Positions 61,253 to 64,000 of a DNA stretch of 64,000 bases are shown here, one piece after another. Source of the DNA: Capillidium heterosporum (taxonomy: Eukaryota; Entomophthoromycota; Entomophthoromycetes; Entomophthorales; Capillidiaceae); NCBI GenBank assembly GCA_016630905.1, contig WBMQ01000013.1, positions 744,001 to 808,000 on the forward strand, written 5' to 3'. A program made the translations under genes and the position numbers. The first letter of the stretch is position 1. Every line of letters starts with the position of its first letter. The notes beneath the pieces were generated by a model that saw only the letters and a list, made by a program, of their open reading frames with translations, had not been told where the DNA came from and searched no databases.

Positions 61253-61429
61253 ATGAGCAAATACACCGACATCTACCTAAATCGCAACGATCCCCTGTAC
61301 AAAAGCCAGGTTGACTTTGTAAGCTACGTAGAGAACAAGTCTATCGAACATGAAGCTGATGAGGAGATTGGTTGGTCAGTTGGAGACGCCTTCATCATGT
61401 TTGGACTCATGTACTCCTTATTACTATAG
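61253..61429 (+). CDS. Small acidic protein, 58 aa, strong promoter
   Basis: ATG 61253 to TAG 61427-61429. The codons are C-ending (TAC, ATC, AAC, GAC) unlike the AT-rich surroundings, a sign of a well-expressed real gene. The product starts MSKYTDIYLNRNDPLYKSQ, has an acidic centre (EHEADEEIGWSVGD) and ends in a short hydrophobic tail (FIMFGLMYSLLL) that could be a membrane-touching or tail segment. No family recognised. The promoter, leader and codon bias together make this more convincing than its length suggests. Confidence 0.6.
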   Translation: MSKYTDIYLNRNDPLYKSQVDFVSYVENKSIEHEADEEIGWSVGDAFIMFGLMYSLLL

Positions 61430-63809
61430 CTTTCCGGCGGAAGCTATTTACAACCCCTCTCACATACCCTCTTTTTAACTTGGGCGTCTTATCTTTTACT
61501 TGAGCTGTCCTGTAGGATGCTTAAAAGCATCTACCTTATTTAAATTTTTATATTGGATTAAATTGATAACTTTGCTATGTACTTTTATAAATTATGTAAG
61601 TAGTTGATGTAATGTGTATTTGTATGTAATTAAATTTATATGTATTATTAGTATTCTATATCTTTTCATATGAAAACTTTGGATCTTATATTTGAAATAC
61701 TAAACAAGCTAGTACTATATAGTTTGTGTTGATGGGCATTAGTCAGCTGTATACCCTTGGCTTTTGTTATGTTATTGAGCAATACAACATCCGCTTTAAT
61801 TGGCATCGGCTTCCAATCTAATGAAAGCAGTGTTCATATAGCTTTAGAATCGTACTCCTTTTAGATATAAGAATGGTACTTGAAATATACATCAGTTGTT
61901 TCAATGCTTATTTATCATTCGACATCCATTACCAAATATTCAAAACTTTCGATATCCTTCCAGCAACTTTTGGTGCAAATCCGACTTTTTACACCTTGCT
62001 CAGCTTTCTACTTGTAAATCAACATTCAACTCCCTACAAAATTACAACTTCTGATTCGTCATACTATATCCCAAGTTCCTATTAGTCCAAGCTCAGATAA
62101 TTTGAGAATTCAGTCTTATCGGAAATTTATAAGTTGAGGAGGGACCAAAATTGTAAAATTCTTATATATTTATTCCTTAGGATTTGATAATATTCCCTAT
62201 CAGACAGTTTGGCACGATAACTGCCTTATCGTAAAGTCAGGCTATGGCGCAGTTGCTTAGGTTAGATTTATCGTGGCAACCGAATTTAAACGATTTTGAA
62301 GTATCGACCGTTTGATGGCCAGCTTTAGTTAGGTATGGACGATGGCACTTGTCTGCAATCTTACCTAATCGTTCGAAATCGAGTTGGATCGTATCGACTG
62401 CTGTAAGAAAGCTTTCGTTCGATGTGCCTTTTCTAAATACACTTTCGAAAATCGATATCGCTTACTTAAATGTGAAGTATTATCAAGAGTGAGTAATATC
62501 TAGTATGAATTACAGAATCAAGACTGCTATACGCTTATTAAGAATACTCTATTCGTTAAAAGTATCGTTATCTTACTATACGCATATCTATCCTTTATCT
62601 TAATAGTTTATATCTCGAGATAGCTATCGGAGCCATATTAATTTTACTTATTAGGTGTTTTAGAGCCTGTATTGAGAGTATATAGGAATCTTATACATAT
62701 TTAACTTTACGCCTTTAGATGTTCTACGTCTATTATTCGAATCGAAACTGGTGGATCGACTTTATACTATAAACTATACCAAAATAAATTGAAAGCTAGT
62801 GCCATGTTAATAGTCATAAGTTTGCAAATATTCTGAGAACGCTCCTATATGCTAGAATGCTTGGACTAAAAATTTCAGCCTATATATATCCATATTCATA
62901 TTACTTAGTATACTAGTAGTGTCAATTTAAATAAAAACATCATGTAGTATTGAAACTCTATTCTATCAAATGTCCATTTTTAACTTTACTAACTTTAAAT
63001 ATGCTACCTTTATACTACATATTGTACTTTGAAGCATTTGATATGTTGACAAGTATCAAAGTACCATAGCTTTGTGTGCTTCAATTTTAGACTTGCATTC
63101 CGTCAAGGCTTTTAGCTTCGAAAGTTCAAAATATAGACATTTCACATAAATAGGTCGTTATACCTAAATAAAAAGTATATATTTCTTGTGAATTTTAAAT
63201 ACAATCTTAAAATATACTTATCAACAAGTTTCAAAGTTTAGACATAAGGTATACAAAACTACAGTATAGTGTCAAAGAAGGATGTGGACCTTGGGAATGT
63301 TCAAGACTTTGTCTTCATATAATATAGCATTTTCCTACAACTATATATATAAGCCTAGCTTGAACAAGGTTGGTTTTAACTAATACAGACATATTATTAA
63401 GCTATCTATACTAAACTTGTAGTTGAATTGACTTTACATTGCTATTTGAGCAAATATATCAACTCAAGATTGTGATCGCTTTGTTATATCGCACTTATAT
63501 ATATCAATTCAATCGGTTTTATTAAGCGTTAGCATTGGGTTTTTTGCTAAATATATGATATACATATGTATTCTTTGTACATGCCTGTAAAACATATCAA
63601 ATAGTTCTAAAGTATATCAATATAAAGTTTGAATTGATCTATTTACCAAGGGATTGGTCCATTTCGCAAAGTTTAACCGATGTCATCGGTTCAGCCACAT
63701 CACTTGATAAGTTGGGTAGGGTGAAGATTTTCAATATAAAGTTGCCATCTTTCGAAGCTTGTTTTCTTCAACAACTTTAGCAAAAGAATCAAAGTTAATA
63801 AAGGCAAAG
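61430..63809. other. Intergenic with one orphan reverse-strand frame
   Basis: Mostly AT-rich without genes. A reverse-strand open stretch of about 80 codons (62470-62208) without an ATG reads as protein-like (e.g. GTSNESFLTAVDTIQLDFER, GCHDKSNLSNC) and has a more balanced composition with many TCGA words. It may be an exon remnant of a secreted Cys-containing protein; no splice-linked partner was found. Confidence 0.35.
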
Positions 63810-63969
63810 ATGAGTAACACCGAATTGCAGGACCTGGCCAAAAGTTTGAACTTGCCAATAGATTCCAAAGAGTTTGTTGCTAAGTTGGATAGCCAAGATC
63901 CTTTAGCCAAGGTACGCTCCCAATTTATAATTCCGAAAAAGAAGTACATCAGTGAGAACTTGCTGGAAA
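63810..63969 (+). CDS. Kynureninase, 5' exon only (runs off window)
   Basis: Exon 1 encodes 53 codons plus one base, ending at a GTAAGT donor at 63970; the rest lies beyond the window. The sequence MSNTELQDLAKSLNLPIDSK, then LDSQDPLAKVRSQFIIPKK, matches the start of fungal kynureninases, which have the conserved LDxQDPLxxxRxxFxIP segment before the pyridoxal-phosphate domain. The enzyme cleaves kynurenine or 3-hydroxykynurenine to anthranilate or 3-hydroxyanthranilate plus alanine. It belongs to the same pathway as ACMSD at 24947-26037. The reverse-strand frame over this exon is a shadow. Confidence 0.78.
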
Positions 63970-64000
63970 GTAAGTTTGTTTTGTTTTGTAAAGTAGCTTA

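Overview
The window looks like nuclear DNA of an early-diverging fungus. Intergenic DNA is AT-rich, introns are short (mostly 35-60 nt, GT..AG, often with a CTAAC or TACTAAC branch site), and the proteins are fungal: Zn2Cys6 regulators, a Tul1/DscA ligase, a Spo71-like PH protein, a PPR protein and F-box/LRR proteins. Overall style suggests Entomophthoromycotina/Zoopagomycota (Conidiobolus-like); this is inference from recognition, not from a search.

Layout. 1-7 kb: a secreted LPMO-like protein, an unknown disordered protein, a two-exon mitochondrial RRM-like protein and a tRNA-Asp. 7-12.2 kb: a decayed M28 aminopeptidase, an intact F-box/LRR gene and a truncated copy of it. 12.6-15.1 kb: a PH-domain protein. 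16-21 kb: an inverted second tRNA-Asp, an SLC35F6-like transporter and a transketolase. 22-27.6 kb: pinin, tRNA-Gln, ACMSD and a small secreted protein. 28-34.3 kb: a membrane-anchored DUF1636 protein, acetyl-CoA acetyltransferase, mitochondrial ribosomal protein mL40 and a Cdc25/Acr2-type rhodanese. 37.8-46.2 kb: a disordered nuclear-type protein, a tandem pair of regulators each with two Zn2Cys6 clusters, and an MFS transporter. 47-51 kb: a transposase-derived gene that has lost its catalytic residues, and a PPR protein. 52.8-60 kb: gamma-glutamyltransferase, Rheb GTPase and Tul1/DscA. 61.2 kb holds a tiny 58-aa gene with a good TATA box; at 63.8 kb kynureninase begins and runs off the window.

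Most striking observation: transketolase, gamma-glutamyltransferase, the PH protein and the gene at 37.8 kb are each one gene broken by single-base +1 frame changes (seven in all; none in the -1 sense). At the two sites that family motifs fix to one base, the extra base is a T that itself makes an in-frame TGA or TAA. These may be assembly errors or real +1 frameshifting; the sequence alone cannot decide.

Functional links are limited. ACMSD and kynureninase both belong to tryptophan/kynurenine breakdown. The paired regulators lie next to a drug-efflux-type transporter. Rheb and Tul1/DscA act at endomembranes. Otherwise the genes are mixed housekeeping and accessory functions.
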